A stretch of 64,000 bases of DNA from Sorex araneus (lineage: Eukaryota; Chordata; Mammalia; Eulipotyphla; Soricidae): positions 14,042,511-14,106,510 of the forward strand of contig NC_073308.1 of assembly GCF_027595985.1 (NCBI RefSeq), written 5' to 3'. Shown one piece after another: positions 1 through 11,126 of this stretch. Position 1 is the first letter of the stretch, and the number at the start of each line of letters is the position of its first letter. Both the position numbers and the translations under genes were made by a program. The notes below the pieces were generated by a model. It ran no database searches. It was not told the DNA's origin and worked only from the letters and a program-made list of their open reading frames with translations.

Positions 1-1462
1 TGCACATGTCTACAGACCCCCACACATGCACTTGCATAACCCAATCCATGCACACTGCACGAGAACACACATGTGCACATGCTATGTATACACTGTAGCC
101 ACCAAACATAGTAGTGTCTAAATAGCTATGTGACACATGAACACATGTGTGCATCATATACATGTAGCATGTACAATCCATGTACATATGCTCACAGACT
201 TGTCACTGCCACACTATACACATGTGGCTGTGTTTACACACCCAGCACATGAACATACCAGCACACACAGGTCCAGGCGAGACTGGAGGGGTCTGGGGAG
301 GGCCCTGGTGCATTGACTGAGGCAGAGCTTGTGAGTGGAGGCAGGGGAAGCTGGTGGGTAGGGGGTCTGCAGCCACTTACCTGGAGGAGAAAGAGCAGTA
401 GGGACTAGACGTGTACAGGAGTCTGGGGGTGAGAGTATCCTCATCCCCAGGAGAGCCTCGGCCCAGACACTCACCCTGCCTGACCTCTGAAAGAAGGATG
501 GAAGCTGGAACAATAGGCAGGAACATCGGGATGGAAGGATCCCTGTGCACAGCAAGGTCCTCGGAGTCCAGCAGGGGGCAGCAGAGCCCCACGGTGGTTT
601 GATAGCCCCAGGGTCTCTGGGAATTCCCACCCCCAGAGGCCTGAGCCTTGCACCCTGTGTGTGGCCCAGGGCAGCCCTGAGGCCTTGGGGCCAGCTTCCT
701 CCTGGGGGACACCTCGTCCTGCAAGCTGCCTCAGCAGACTGGGAGCCAGCCTTGCCACACGGCTGAGTCCAGGCTGCAGGGCTTTGGGTGAAGGAGCGCC
801 TGTGACTCAGCTTCCCTCCCTCCCAGCTGTCCCTGGACCAGGCCTCTGGCTGGAGGACAGAGCCCACTGAGACTGTCTCTCCTCACACTGGGGCGTGTGG
901 TGCTTCAGGGGAAGGCTCAGACCAGCTTGAGAGTGCTGTCCAGAGAGGCCAGGAGGCAGCCACAGGGTGTGGGCAGTGGGAAAGGCCATTCTACTGATTT
1001 CATGTCCTGGAGAAGGAGCCAGACAGAGAAGCCCAGTATGGCCATACTCTGTTTCTGGACGGGAACTGGAAGCAGAACCTGGTTCTGGCCCATTTCACCC
1101 TATGGCTGGCAGTCTGGCACAAATGTCCCCCCATCCTCAACATGAAAATAGCCACAGTCTGGGGGGTTGCTGGCTAGGATGAATTGGCAGTCTGGGAGGG
1201 ACCCCGTGGCAGTGGCAGGGAGTGGGCCTGGTGGCTGGCTGGGGCAGAGGACTCGGAGCCTGCCTTGGCTCTTGGCACTGGACAGGCTTGGGCCTACAGC
1301 AGGTTCGTACTGAACTTTGCCTCCTCTGCCCAGCCACCTGCCTACCTGCCTCTCCTGGCCCTAGCAGAATTGTGGGAAGTCGATTACACACGTCACAGGA
1401 ACTGTTTGGAAGTTTCTAGAAGGAAGGGGTGGGTGTCCGTCTAATACCTGTCTCCCCTGCAG
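1..1462 (+). other. HHAT: HHAT intron (3' part) upstream of the first visible exon
   Basis: This is intronic sequence ending in a pyrimidine tract and CAG acceptor at 1449-1462. The first 260 bases are a degenerate CA/TG-rich low-complexity tract built on acacatg and gtacatg words. The rest is unique GC-rich sequence in which I see no exon. Earlier HHAT exons, about the first 228 residues by human numbering, lie left of the window. Confidence 0.75.
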
Positions 1463-1634
1463 ATGCAGCAGCAGGAACCAGGACCCCCGAGGGCGGGCCT
1501 GCTGGCCCTAGCGGTGGGGCTGGGCCGCCTGCTGTGCTGGTGGGGGCTCGCGGAGCTCATGGTGCACCTCATGTACACGCACGCCATCTGCAGCAGCACA
1601 CCCCTACTGAGCGCCGTGTCTGCCTGGACCTTAG
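1463..1634 (+). CDS. HHAT: HHAT coding exon a (human residues ~229-286)
   Basis: This is the first visible exon of Hedgehog acyltransferase, an ER-resident MBOAT enzyme that moves palmitate from palmitoyl-CoA to the N-terminal cysteine of Hedgehog proteins. It follows a tctcccctgcag acceptor, and the ATG at 1463 is an internal Met, not a start codon. The frame reads MQQQEPGPPRAGLLALAVGL, then a hydrophobic helix with GRLLCWWGLAELM and HLMYTHAI, close to the human enzyme with the same length. It ends after the first base of a Gly codon (ttag/gtaact, phase 1). The proline- and glycine-rich residues after MQQQE differ from human and are the least conserved part. The open frame runs on past the donor, but that extension is intronic. 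Confidence 0.92.
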
Positions 1635-2429
1635 GTAACTGTCCCCAGAGCTGTGCTGGCCTGGGGCTGGTGGGGCTTCACGGGACACGTGGGTTGTGCC
1701 ATGATGGGTGGGACACATGGCGGGCTAGGGGTGGAGAAGAGCGACGAGGGGTGGGGCCACGGGCCATTGTCACACCTTTTCCGTCTTGTTTCTCTTGGCG
1801 CCAAGTGGATGAGGTGGACAGACACCTCTGAGCATTGGGTCCAGTCGTGGGGTGCCACCTGCATGCCTGCTCCCAGCCTCAGGGCTCTTAGGTGTTGTGG
1901 GTCTGAAGGAAAGCACGTCGCAGGTTCTCCTCTGGGGGCAGGTCCAGCTTTTCCTGGAGACTGTAAATCCATGCCTCCCCGGGGAGCTTTGGTCTGGGGT
2001 GTCTGTGGGGTGAAGAGCTGGTAGCATGGACAGTGCAGAAGGTCACACACCCGCCCTGTTAGCCTCAGCCCATCCTGCCTGCTCACTTCTCTCCACCTGC
2101 CTGCCCTCACTTCATCTCTTTGGTTCTTATTTCCCCATGGGCGTAGACTGATTTTTTTTTTTAACTTTGGTGCTACACCAGATAGTACCCAGGATTTAGT
2201 CTCTGCTCTCGGGCCTTATTCCTGGCAGTGTTCGGGAGATCATGTGCAGTGTTGGTGATTGAACCTGTGTTAACCCCACTCTGTCACTCCAGCCCTGGGC
2301 TCACGTTCTGAATTCCCCACCACACTCTGAGTTGCACCTTTCCCTGGAAGCTCCAGAGCCCAGCGCCTGTCTGTAGGGAGCTGTCTCCAGGACACTGCAC
2401 CCACTTCCTGAGGTCCCCCTGTCTTCCAG
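1635..2429 (+). other. HHAT: HHAT intron
   Basis: A 795-base intron bounded by gtaact and ttccag. It holds one decayed, reverse-oriented shrew-type SINE at 2152-2297 and otherwise GC-rich unique sequence. Confidence 0.85.
2152..2297 (-). repeat. Old tRNA-derived SINE (shrew SOR-type), reverse orientation
   Basis: It begins with a T-run (the reversed A-tail). Next come degenerate matches to the SINE body (ggtgctacaccagatag, ttcctggcagtgttcgg, gattgaacctgtgttaac), and it ends at cactccagccc, the reversed head. Many mismatches suggest an old insertion. Confidence 0.7.
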
Positions 2430-2580
2430 GAGGACTAGCGTTGGCCCAGGTGCTCTTCTTCTATGTGAAATACCTGGTGCTCTTCGGGGTTCCTGCTCTG
2501 CTCATGCGCCTCGATGGGCTCACGGCGCCGCCCCTGCCACGCTGCGTCAGCACCACGTTCAGCTTCACGGGCATGTGGAG
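2430..2580 (+). CDS. HHAT: HHAT coding exon b (human residues ~286-336), haem-Cys exon
   Basis: This exon completes the split Gly codon and reads GGLALAQVLFFYVKYLVLFG, then VPALLMRLDGLTAPPLPRCV and STTFSFTGMWR. It encodes a transmembrane helix and the start of the catalytic core. The Cys in PRCVS lines up with human Cys324, the haem-binding cysteine, and is conserved. The acceptor is gtcttccag at 2421-2429. The donor is ag/gtcagt at 2580/2581, which splits the Arg codon (phase 2). Substitutions relative to human are few (P to A after GLT, M to T after CVST). Confidence 0.93.
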
Positions 2581-3413
2581 GTCAGTGCTCAGCCAGGGAG
2601 GGACTGTGTGGGTCAGCCACACCCAGGGACCGTAACAGGGGGAATGGAGGTAATCTCTTGGAAATGGAATCCGGTTGCAAGATAATTGAAGAGAGCCAGA
2701 CATGTACATGTGTCACAGTGCACACACTTGCACACACATGTGCACATATGCATGCACCTATACACATGCACACACATACATGCACACGCATGCATGTACT
2801 GACACATGAGCACACACATGCAGATAGCTTTGACCTCTCACCTCTCGCTATAGCTGGCTGCTCTCTCAGGCCTTCATGGCTGTCTGCTCTTTGGGCACAA
2901 AGGAACTGAAGGGTCCATGGTGGTGGTGGTTCAGGGCTAGGGGAGCCCCTGGGTGCCTGCAGCTGGGGGTGTGGCCGGAGCATGTTGCACATGAGAGGGA
3001 GGAAGCAGGCCCCAAAGGGCCTCAGCCTGCAGGAGGCCTGGCGTGATCCAGACCCTGCCTGATCCCAGAGCACTGAGTGGGGAGTGAGCACCTAGATGCA
3101 AGCTGGGAGCAGTCCTGGGCATGGCTGGGTATAGGAATTAACAGACGTTAAATAACAAAATACAAACAAGTACAAAAGAAAGTCATTCAGTGACAAAATA
3201 AAACTACCAGGGGCCTTTGTTGCCTGTATTGTTTCCTGCCAGAGCCAAGCAAACTGGAGAGACGGTGCTGAGGGGTCTACTACTGGATGGGAGGTGGGTG
3301 GCAGGCCCAGGGAGCCCTCTTCCCCCAGAGGACTAGGGTGTGACAGGGCCCTGTGTCTCGAGAAGCCCCGTCCCCTGGGCTCCAGCATCCAGCTGATACG
3401 TCTCCTCCACCAG
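2581..3413 (+). other. HHAT: HHAT intron
   Basis: An 833-base intron (gtcagt to ccaccag). It contains a CA/TG-rich low-complexity tract at about 2701-2822 and a short A/T-rich segment at 3130-3235 that I cannot assign. No exon is seen. Confidence 0.85.
2701..2822. repeat. Degenerate (CA)n / acacatgc low-complexity tract
   Basis: Imperfect cacacatg and catgcaca words run through the interval without a clean unit. It is an interrupted purine-pyrimidine alternating microsatellite. Confidence 0.8.
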
Positions 3414-3449
3414 GACCTTTGATGTTGGACTGCACGAGTTCCTCATTAG
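3414..3449 (+). CDS. HHAT: HHAT coding exon c (36 nt), carries the catalytic Asp339
   Basis: A 36-nt exon between ctcctccaccag and gtaagc. It finishes the split Arg and encodes TFDVGLHEFLI plus the first two bases of the next Arg. The Asp of FDVGLH lines up with human Asp339, one of the two residues essential for MBOAT catalysis. Both junctions split an AG/G arginine codon, so leaving the exon out keeps the frame and deletes 12 residues including the Asp. Compared with human (RYFDVGLHNFLIR), Tyr to Thr and Asn to Glu changes flank the active-site Asp. Reading frame, phases and family match leave little doubt. Confidence 0.92.
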
Positions 3450-4425
3450 GTAAGCAGTGGCCGCGGTGGGTGGTCTTGTGGGAAGCTGGGATGGACACAA
3501 CCCCACTGAGCTGTCACTGTGGTGGCCCCTGCCGTGGTCCCTGTAGCGGGGCCCCTCTCTGTACCCTCTCAGTAGGGGCTGGGCTGGTTTTCCCTGGGAG
3601 TGTGTTGCTTTAAAGGGCACTGAAGTGGCAGGATTCCAGCAGCTCTGGGCTCCACAGCTGTGAGCCTAGAAAAAGCTCCAAGCTCAGTGCACTGGGGACA
3701 TTTAGGCCTTTCACACAGGCTCCCTCCCCCACCTCAGTGGATCCCTTCCTGGGGGTCAGCCGCCCCTCCTGGTTCACCCTGGCTGTAGCCTCCAGCCTCA
3801 TGTTTCATGAACCCCATTTGTCTCACCAGATTGGCCCCTCCACCAGGGCCCAGCCATCTGTGGTCCATGTGGGCACGTGGGGATCTTGTGCGCTAGCCGG
3901 GGCTTTGTGGGTCCCTGTGAGTGCTGCAGGGCTGGGGGCAGAGGTCAGCTCCTCAGCTGAGCTGGAGGTGATGGTGCGGTTCCCTTGACTTGGCCTCTTC
4001 TGTGAGGCCTTTCTGTCTACCAACCCCGGCCTGACCTCAGCTTTGACCTGTCAGTGCTGAGTCAGCCCCAGCAGCTTCTCTGGGGTGAAGAGACTCAGGC
4101 CAGCCCTATGCAGACCACAACACCAGCTTGTCATACCTTTGTTGGGGGGTCATGGAGGAGGGGCGCCCTGCCAGTGTCGGCTCTGCTCAAGTTACAAGGG
4201 GGGCACACAGGGTGCTCACGAGACTTGAGAGCTTTGGCAGCACCAGGGAGCATCCACACCCCCTCATGACAGGGTAGCATGATGGAGCCGGGGTTGGGAC
4301 AGCCCCCTCTTTCACACTGGAGTGGACTGGATGTTCTGGAAAGGTGCTCCTAGGACTCTATCGGAGCTTCAGGCTGGGTCGGGCACTGCCCAGCTCCTCT
4401 GGGATGGTCGGTCAGCTGGTGTACG

Positions 4426-4541
4426 CCCTCTCCCTCTCCCCTCTCCATCTATCTCTCCTTCCCTCCCTCCCCTTCTCTCTCCCTGCCCCTTTCTCTCACC
4501 CCTCCCTCTCTCTCTCCCTCTCTCTCTCCCTCTCCCCCCAG
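4426..4541. repeat. (TC)n-rich polypyrimidine tract
   Basis: Nearly pure C/T on the + strand with ctctccctc words. The complementary strand is purine-rich (GGGAGAGAG). Confidence 0.85.
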
Positions 4542-6394
4542 CCCCGCCGCTCTCTCTGATAGGGATTGATTTTTGCATGGAAACTAGCAGGTATGTTTGG
4601 AAGGAAGATGAATTCAACACATTGCGCCAGTGCACAGTGAGGGCAGGGAAGGTTCTGGAAACTGGTAGTGGCAGCAACGGAGACTCGTGACATTTCTGTG
4701 CTCCCCTTCGTCCTCCTCTTTGGCCACTTTTCTTACCTGCAGTGTGTGGTCAGCATGTCCCTCTATGTCCGTGCTGCAGCCATTCTCCCATGAAGCCGAG
4801 TCCAGAGTGCCTGGGTAGCAGGGAAGGCGATGAGCCCTCCAGTGGGGGGGCTACAGTGACAGAAAGCGGGGTGCACACACCCACACCTCTGCCCACTGTG
4901 CACAAGGCCCCTGGGGTGCTCCCGATGGCCAGGAGGTCTCAGGAGTTGGATCTGATGGCTTCTGTCAGGACTCTGCATCGTGTTGGTGGTTCTCCAGCCA
5001 GGCAGGTTCCTTTATTTCTGGTTTGTGCTGAGGGCCTCTGCAAGGGTGCAGGGCGCTCCCACTTTCATGTTTCTTGCTGGGGAGTCACAAAGGCATCATG
5101 AGCGGTGGTCCCTGAGCTTCCCATGTGCCAAAAATGGCATCTGCAGCATGGTACATGGCGGGACTTTCTGTTCATTCACTTCAAGAAGGTAGATTTCAGG
5201 AGGACTGGGTGATCTTGTTTCTGAAAAGGGGATGGCGGGCAATGAGCTTGAGGCCCCTAAGGTAGGGAAGTACAAATTGGGGTCCCCACAGGGCTGGCCC
5301 CCAGCCTGCCTTGTGGGTGTCTGGATCCAGGCAGGGAAGCTGGTATGGGTGGGCACAGCAGGGCATGCTGAAACCCAGGAGCAGAACCAGGGTCAGAGGG
5401 AGTCGCGGGCTCCAAGCCTCTGTCCAGATTCCTGTGTGAGGTGGTGCGGGGTGAACATGGACCCCGGGGAAGACCCCTGCACAGTGGGAGAGGGCTGCCA
5501 GGAGATAAGGTGTGGGAGGCCCCGTAGCCTTGCTTCATGCCAGGGGCAAGAGGCATTCCTGGGAGTGGGATGAGTTGGGGGCCATGTCTGTCCCCACTCG
5601 GACCCCAGAGGTGGCTCAGAACTGGCCAAGGGGACATGCTGCTCCCACCTTCAGTCTTGTTTACCCCCATTTGCATTCCTGGGACAGCCTGTTCCATTGG
5701 GTCTGGAACTTTCTATCCCTTTCCCCTCTGATACCTTGAGGGCAGATTTTGCACTCCCTCAAAAGCGAGTGCGCGGTAAGTGACCCTCTGTAAACGGTCC
5801 CCAGTCAGCTGGATGCCATCGTCCATGCTCTCCTTCTAGAAAGTGCCACCTGTCCCTGAGCTTGACACAGAATAGACATAGGAGCTGGGCCTGAGGCATC
5901 CATGTGGGCTCTTAGTGTGGGCCTCTGTACTCCACACTGCGCACTGTGTGCTGAATCCCCCATCTCTGCACCCCGCCCCACAGACCCCCAGGGCTTGAGC
6001 CTCTCCTCTGAGGGAGGACCCAGCCCCTCAGTATCCGGTGCTGAGTGTCTTGAGCACCCAGGGGACATGCCTGTGCTCAGAGAACCCTGCTCCTGGCTTC
6101 AGGGATCCTTGCGCTCCTGGTGGGGGTGGGGTGGGGCTTCGGCCTCATGCAGGGCAGGTGCATGGAGTGGGAGGGCTGCCCTGGGCCCCGGCCCTGCCCT
6201 GCCCTGGGCCCCGGCGGCCACTCTGCTATGGACTTGGGGACCCTGCCCCTCCCCAAGGTCCCAGTGCCTTTCTTGGCCCTCCTAATACATGGGTGCCCCA
6301 GAGCCTCCCCAGGTGCCCCAGGCTCACATGGAGGAGCTTTGGACATGTTTCCCACAGGATGGCCAGGCTCTAACCAGCAGGCTGCAGTCACTGG

Positions 6395-6505
6395 CACTGC
6401 TGCCAGCCCCCACGTCCCTCGCAGCCCCCTGCTGCCCCATGTCCCCTGCAGCCCCCTGCCCCTGTGCCCCCTGTGTACCCCTGCAGCCCCCTTCCCCTGC
6501 TGCTC
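6395..6505. repeat. Degenerate short tandem repeat, unit near cccctgcagcccc
   Basis: Repeated ctgcagccccct and ctgccccatgtcc words give a C-rich degenerate minisatellite that stays open in several reading frames by composition only. Confidence 0.6.
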
Positions 6506-7629
6506 ATCCCCCATAGCCCCTGCAAGCTCCCACACTCTCTGCTATGGTCACAGCTCCTGCAGACCCATGGGTCCTAATTCAACAGCAGGGTGTTTTGGGG
6601 AGCCCGTGGGGTACTGAGTACTAAGTGCTGCCTGTGCAATGCACTGTTGTCTCCCTGCATCTCTGCCCTCCTGGATTAGCTCCACAGGCAACTCTGGCCC
6701 GTGTGAGTGACCATGGCTTCCCTGAGAGTGTCTAAGCCTCTGACCCCTCCTCAGCACCCTTTCCAGCCCTGAAACTACTGAGTAGGCCGCTCAGCCCTGA
6801 GGGGAGAGGAGGAAGCCTGGGGTCCACGTGCCCCCACACCATGTGAGAGGGTTCTTCCCACCATAATGTGCATTTCCCCTCTGCCCCCCCTTCCAGCTTT
6901 CCTCATGTTCCCCTGCCTTGCCCGTCTTTAAAAGTGCTCTTAGCATCCTCAGGGTAGGAGGTGGTGACATGGGCTAGTGGCCAGGAAACTTGGGTTATGG
7001 TGGGGCTGGGCGGCCATTCAGGCATGCGGAAACTCAGCCCCCTCTGCCCTGGTTGCACAAGGTTCCCGGGCTATTCTGTAGTAGAGGGGCCTGGGGGCCC
7101 CAGGAGTGCCATGGGACCAGGACGGTCAGGCTTCCAGGAGAGAGAGGGGCCTGCTGCCGTCCAGACATTTCCGGCAGGAAAGTGGTTTGCAGGGACTGGC
7201 CAGCTTTGCTAGACCTGGCACTGGGCCTCCTCGCCACCTTGCATGGTCGCAGGTGGCCCTGTGCCCTGACACCCCCGTGCAGTGGGCAGGAGCAGTGTGT
7301 TCCCTTAGCTGGTGGGGAGCCTTCTCTGAGTTCCTGCTGTCAGCACCCACCTCCCACCTCAGATACTCCCCCTGCACCCCCACGCACAGAATGAGGGTGG
7401 GAGTGGGGTGGTGTGCAGTGACTGGCGTCATGTTCACTTTGGGTTGTTGTGGCCCATGGTGTGGAGCTGGGATGGGACTGCGAGTGGGCAGCCTGCCTGG
7501 GAAGCCCTGGCCTGATCGCGCTGCCCCTGGGGTGCTGGGCGCCTCCAGGGAGGTGGGCCGGGAGAACGGGTGGCAACGGGTGGGGACCAAACACTGCAGA
7601 TTTGCAGAAATCGCCTGGCTTCTTTCTAG

Positions 7630-7831
7630 GTACGTGTACATCCCCGCAGGCGGGTCTCGGCACGGCCTGCTGGGAACACTGCTGTCCACAGCGCTGACCT
7701 TTGCCTTCGTGAGTTTCTGGCATGGCGGACACGAGGATCTATGGTGCTGGGCGGCACTCAACTGGCTGGGCGTCACAGTGGAGGGTGCTGTGCGGAGGCT
7801 GGCGGAGACCCCGCGGGTGCGGGACAGCCTG
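7630..7831 (+). CDS. HHAT: HHAT coding exon d (human residues ~348-415), carries the catalytic His379
   Basis: Begins after tctttctag and completes the Arg codon, reading RYVYIPAGGSRHGLLGTLLS, then TALTFAFVSFWHGGHEDLW, CWAALNWLGVTVEGAVRRLA and ETPRVRDSL. The His in FWHGG lines up with His379, the invariant MBOAT histidine, and sits in a hydrophobic helix. The exon ends on a full Leu codon before gtgagc (phase 0). The residues after WHGG (HED) differ from human (YDY). Open frames extend on both sides of the exon but are intronic. Confidence 0.94.
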
Positions 7832-7984
7832 GTGAGCGCGGACCCTGAGACTGGGTGGGAAAAAGGTAGAGGAAGGTGGTCACGAGTGTGTCCCGCTATG
7901 GCCATTCAAGCCTCCACGAGCCCAGACGTAGGAGAGTAAGAATCTGGGCACAGCCTGCACAACAGACGGGGCTGGCACAGCATA

Positions 7985-8290
7985 TGGGGCGGTGCTTAGC
8001 ATGCATATAGGCTGGGATTGGCATGTGGGATGGGGTGGGGCTTAGCATGCAAATAGGCTGGGCTTAATACGTGGGATGGGGTGGGCTTGGTATGCAAATA
8101 ACTGGGCTTAGTGTGTGAGTGGGGCGGGACTTAGCACACAGGATAGGGCACTGTGTGCTTAGCATGCAAGCAGACTGGGCTTAGAATGTGGGATGGGGCT
8201 GGGTTAGTATGCAGGTAGTCTGGGTTTAGCATATGGGACGGGGCAGGGTTTAGCACACAGGATGGAGTGTGAACTTGGGGCGAGTTTAGC
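7985..8290. repeat. Degenerate tandem repeat with ATGCAAAT octamers
   Basis: Units of about 45-55 bases follow the pattern cttagcatgcaaatagg then gtgggatggggtggg, with roughly six diverged copies. Two copies contain a perfect ATGCAAAT (8047-8054 and 8092-8099), the POU-factor octamer. Others carry near-matches such as atgcatat and atgcaagc. Confidence 0.75.
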
Positions 8291-9474
8291 GTGTGAAAGG
8301 AGATGGCGCTGCCTGTCATTGCACCTTGGTTGCCTGGATCCCTGTATCGTTATGGCCCATGGAGGATGAGATAATAATACACGTGGACTTTGGTGGGGCG
8401 GGGGAAGAGTCCCGCTATTCAGTTCAGTTATTCAGACCAGACCCTTGTGGCTGAGCAGTGTCCACCGCTGGCTCTCACTTTTCCTGTATGCATACATGTG
8501 GCATCTAGAGCAGCTGTTCCCGAGACACGGAGCTGCTGCCACCTCCACCGTAGCTTGTCTTATCCCAAATTTGAGCTGACCAAGCTTGGTACAGGTCACC
8601 CTTTGGATATTTTTTTCTTTTTCTTCAAATATCACCTTCTTATTTAACAAAAAGCCTCAGAACCAATTAAGCACCTCCTCTCCCTTTTATTCTAGCGTGT
8701 TAGAACTCAGACCAGAGTCTTACCCACCCTGGGCTCAGGCCAGGCCTCAGGTTCAAGGTGTGGGACCTGTTCTAGAAATAGAGTATGTGCTTCTGGCAGG
8801 AGAGCATTGCTGGCCCGGGGACAGTGGAGAGCAGAACCTCTGGGGTTCTACCACCCTACCTTCCCTTTCTAGGGACACCTCACCCATTAGAAACCCTTGA
8901 CTGCCACTGAGGGCTCTCCCACTGCAGGCAGTGACGCTGACCTGGATGGTGTGTGATGATCTGAGCACAGCCACATTCCTGCAGTGATGGGCTTTGTTCT
9001 AGCAGTTTTTATCTGAAATGACGTTCACTTACACAATGGCTGTCTATCAAAAAAGCACACAGATGCATTGTGTCTTAGTGGTGGGGGCTTCCCATGTGTT
9101 TGGATAGTACTTGCCCGTGCAACGGAAATGGAGACAAATGAATTGGTTCCCAGACAGTTTCTTGTGGTCAAGGCCTGTCCTGTGCTCTGAACCCCCCCAT
9201 GTCCTTCCCTTTTGCTGATAGTTTTGTGTGTCCAGGGTGGCTTGATTCTTTGAAGCTCAGCTCTGACTCCACAAGCTGCTAGCCTGCAGCCCACATCACC
9301 TGAGAGACTGGCGGAAAGCAAGCAGTTCCACTGGGGAATGAGGAGGAGAAAGGGAATCAACACTTGAGAGAGCACTGGCTGCTCCTGACTAGATAGAGCC
9401 AACTACACATCCCAAGTAGAACTGCTAGCAAATTCCCACAATGGAGAAAATAAAGTAAAAGGAAGAAAGTTCAC

Positions 9475-9645
9475 TTTTTTTTCTCTTTGGGTCACACCTA
9501 GCGATGCACAGGGATTACTCCTGGCTCTGCACTCAGGAATTACTCCTGGCGGTGCTCAGGGGACCATATGGGATGCTGGGAATTGAACCCAGGTCGGCTG
9601 CGTGAAAGGCAAATGCCTTACCCACTGTGCTATCACTGCAGCCCA
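9475..9645 (-). repeat. Shrew SOR-type SINE, reverse, with target-site duplication
   Basis: A full-length reverse copy: T-run, tttgggtcacacctagcga, ggaattactcctggcggtgc, ggaccatatgggatgctggg, the reversed B box ggaattgaaccc, and the reversed head gtgctatcactgcagccc. A 9-bp direct repeat aaagttcac flanks it (9466-9474 and 9646-9654), showing target-primed insertion. Confidence 0.92.
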
Positions 9646-10359
9646 AAAGTTCACATCTGAGCAGAGAGCTGGCACCCCCAGGAGGGGGAAATGCACCCCA
9701 CATCTCATAGAGAGGTGGCACCCCTAGCATGGGGAAATATACCTCTTCTCCTCTGCTAAGTTAGTTTCTATACAGTTTTCCCAAACTGCCTTCCTGCCCC
9801 AGTCCATTGCCTGGGAGTTGCCAATGGGGAAAGCTTGGAGCTGTAGATGGTCCACTGTGATGTTGCTCTAGGCGGGGTCTCTTCTGGGCATGCTCTGTGC
9901 CTGGGATTCTGCATCTCAGACCCACCAGCTTCTCCGTGGGTCTTGGGTCTCAAAGGCCTTCATGCTGCGGGCTTGTTTGGGTTGCAGGGAGTCCAGACCC
10001 CTCAATCTCTACGTGCAGCATGAAGAAACTGGCAAGCTCTGGTTTTTGAGAAGTTGGGCTTGCCCAGCATGTCTGTCCACTCCCGCTCAGTGAGGGCCTC
10101 CACTGGAGAATCATTTCCCCATGTTTGTTCAGGCCTGCAGGCCCTGCAGGCCCTGAGGCTGGAACCTGGGATCCTGCCCCATCTACACAGGAATCAACAG
10201 CAGCCACTGTGAGATGACGGACCAATGAGTGAATGAGACAGCGGGTGAGTGATGGAGCAGATGAATGAAGGACTAAGTTAGCAACGAGTGGACAGATGGA
10301 GCACATTGATGATTAAACAGTGACTAAAGTAATAAGTGAACCTAGGAGTGAATGTAGGA

Positions 10360-10600
10360 ATGAGTGCAGGGACTCTGGAAGGGGTGAAGGCAGTAAAATG
10401 CAGGGATGGGTGAGGGCAGGAGAAGGTGGATTCAAGGATAAGTGAGGGCCAGGGAGGGTGGATGCAGGGATGAGTGAGGGATAGGGAGGGTGAGTATGGG
10501 GGAGTGAGGCTTCAGAGAGAGTAGGGAGGATGAATACAGGGGTGAGGCTGTAAGTGCAGGGATTGGGGAGGGTGGGGAGGGTGGGTGCAGGGGTGAAGCC
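10360..10600. repeat. Degenerate G/A-rich minisatellite
   Basis: Repeated words near gcagggatgagtgagggc and gggagggtggatg, at a spacing of about 30-35 bases, run through the interval with heavy divergence. Confidence 0.65.
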
Positions 10601-10661
10601 ACAGATGCTGGGATGACTCCTAAGGAGCCTCTCTAGGAAGCTGCACAGCTCTGATGTTTAG

Positions 10662-10802
10662 ATTTTGTGTTTGTTTTGAGATCCCTTGACTGTGCTCAGG
10701 GATCACTCCTGGCAGGCTCATGGGACCGTCTGGGGTGCTGAGGATGGAATCTGAGTCAGCTGAATGGAAGGCCAGCACCCTCCCTGCTGTGCTCTCTGGC
10801 CC
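10662..10802 (-). repeat. Decayed shrew SOR-type SINE, reverse
   Basis: The order of SINE segments is retained: tgctcagggatcactcctgg, gggaccgtctggggtgctg, then tgctgtgctctctggcccc as the reversed head. Divergence is high and the T-run is largely lost. Confidence 0.75.
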
Positions 10803-11125
10803 CTTCCCTTCTTCTTGTGCACAGCCAGGGGTGCCTCTTCGTGGTCCCCCTTCTGACCCTCCTGCTGTGTCCCACAGTTGCCACCCTGTTCATCTTTTAC
10901 TCTGGGGGGAGGGGGTGGGGGAGGGAGTGTAGCCTCTCAAGGAAGCTTCCAGAAGGTCCATGGAAACTTTCCATCTGTTTCAGCACCCGTGTCCATTTTT
11001 AGCTTCTTCCCACTCAGACAAACATCAGCAGCTCCATGTGAGCCTTGTCAGGTATATGGGAGCATCTGATGCTCAGCCTCCCCAGCCCACCATGGACAAG
11101 TGGCCCCACACAACACAGACACACA

Positions 11126-11126
<1 letters not shown>

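Larger units (their letters stand above)
3450..7629 (+). other. HHAT: HHAT intron (4.2 kb)
   Basis: Bounded by gtaagc and tttctag. It contains a TC-rich tract at 4426-4541 and a degenerate CCCCTGCAGCCC repeat at about 6395-6500. The rest is unique and GC-rich, and no exon, SINE or RNA gene is recognised. The open frames around 5,200-7,200 show no family resemblance. Confidence 0.8.

Noticed and set aside
1463-1465. ATG at 1463 as the HHAT start codon
   Set aside because: It follows directly on a splice acceptor and aligns with Met229 of the human protein. Earlier exons are outside the window.
4322-4690. Ser/Leu/Pro-rich open frame
   Set aside because: The peptide repeat comes directly from the TC-rich polypyrimidine tract.
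7106-7939. 277-codon frame around HHAT exon d read as a single-exon gene
   Set aside because: Only residues encoded by 7630-7831 match HHAT. Both ends coincide with a clean AG acceptor and GT donor, and the flanking translation is unrelated.
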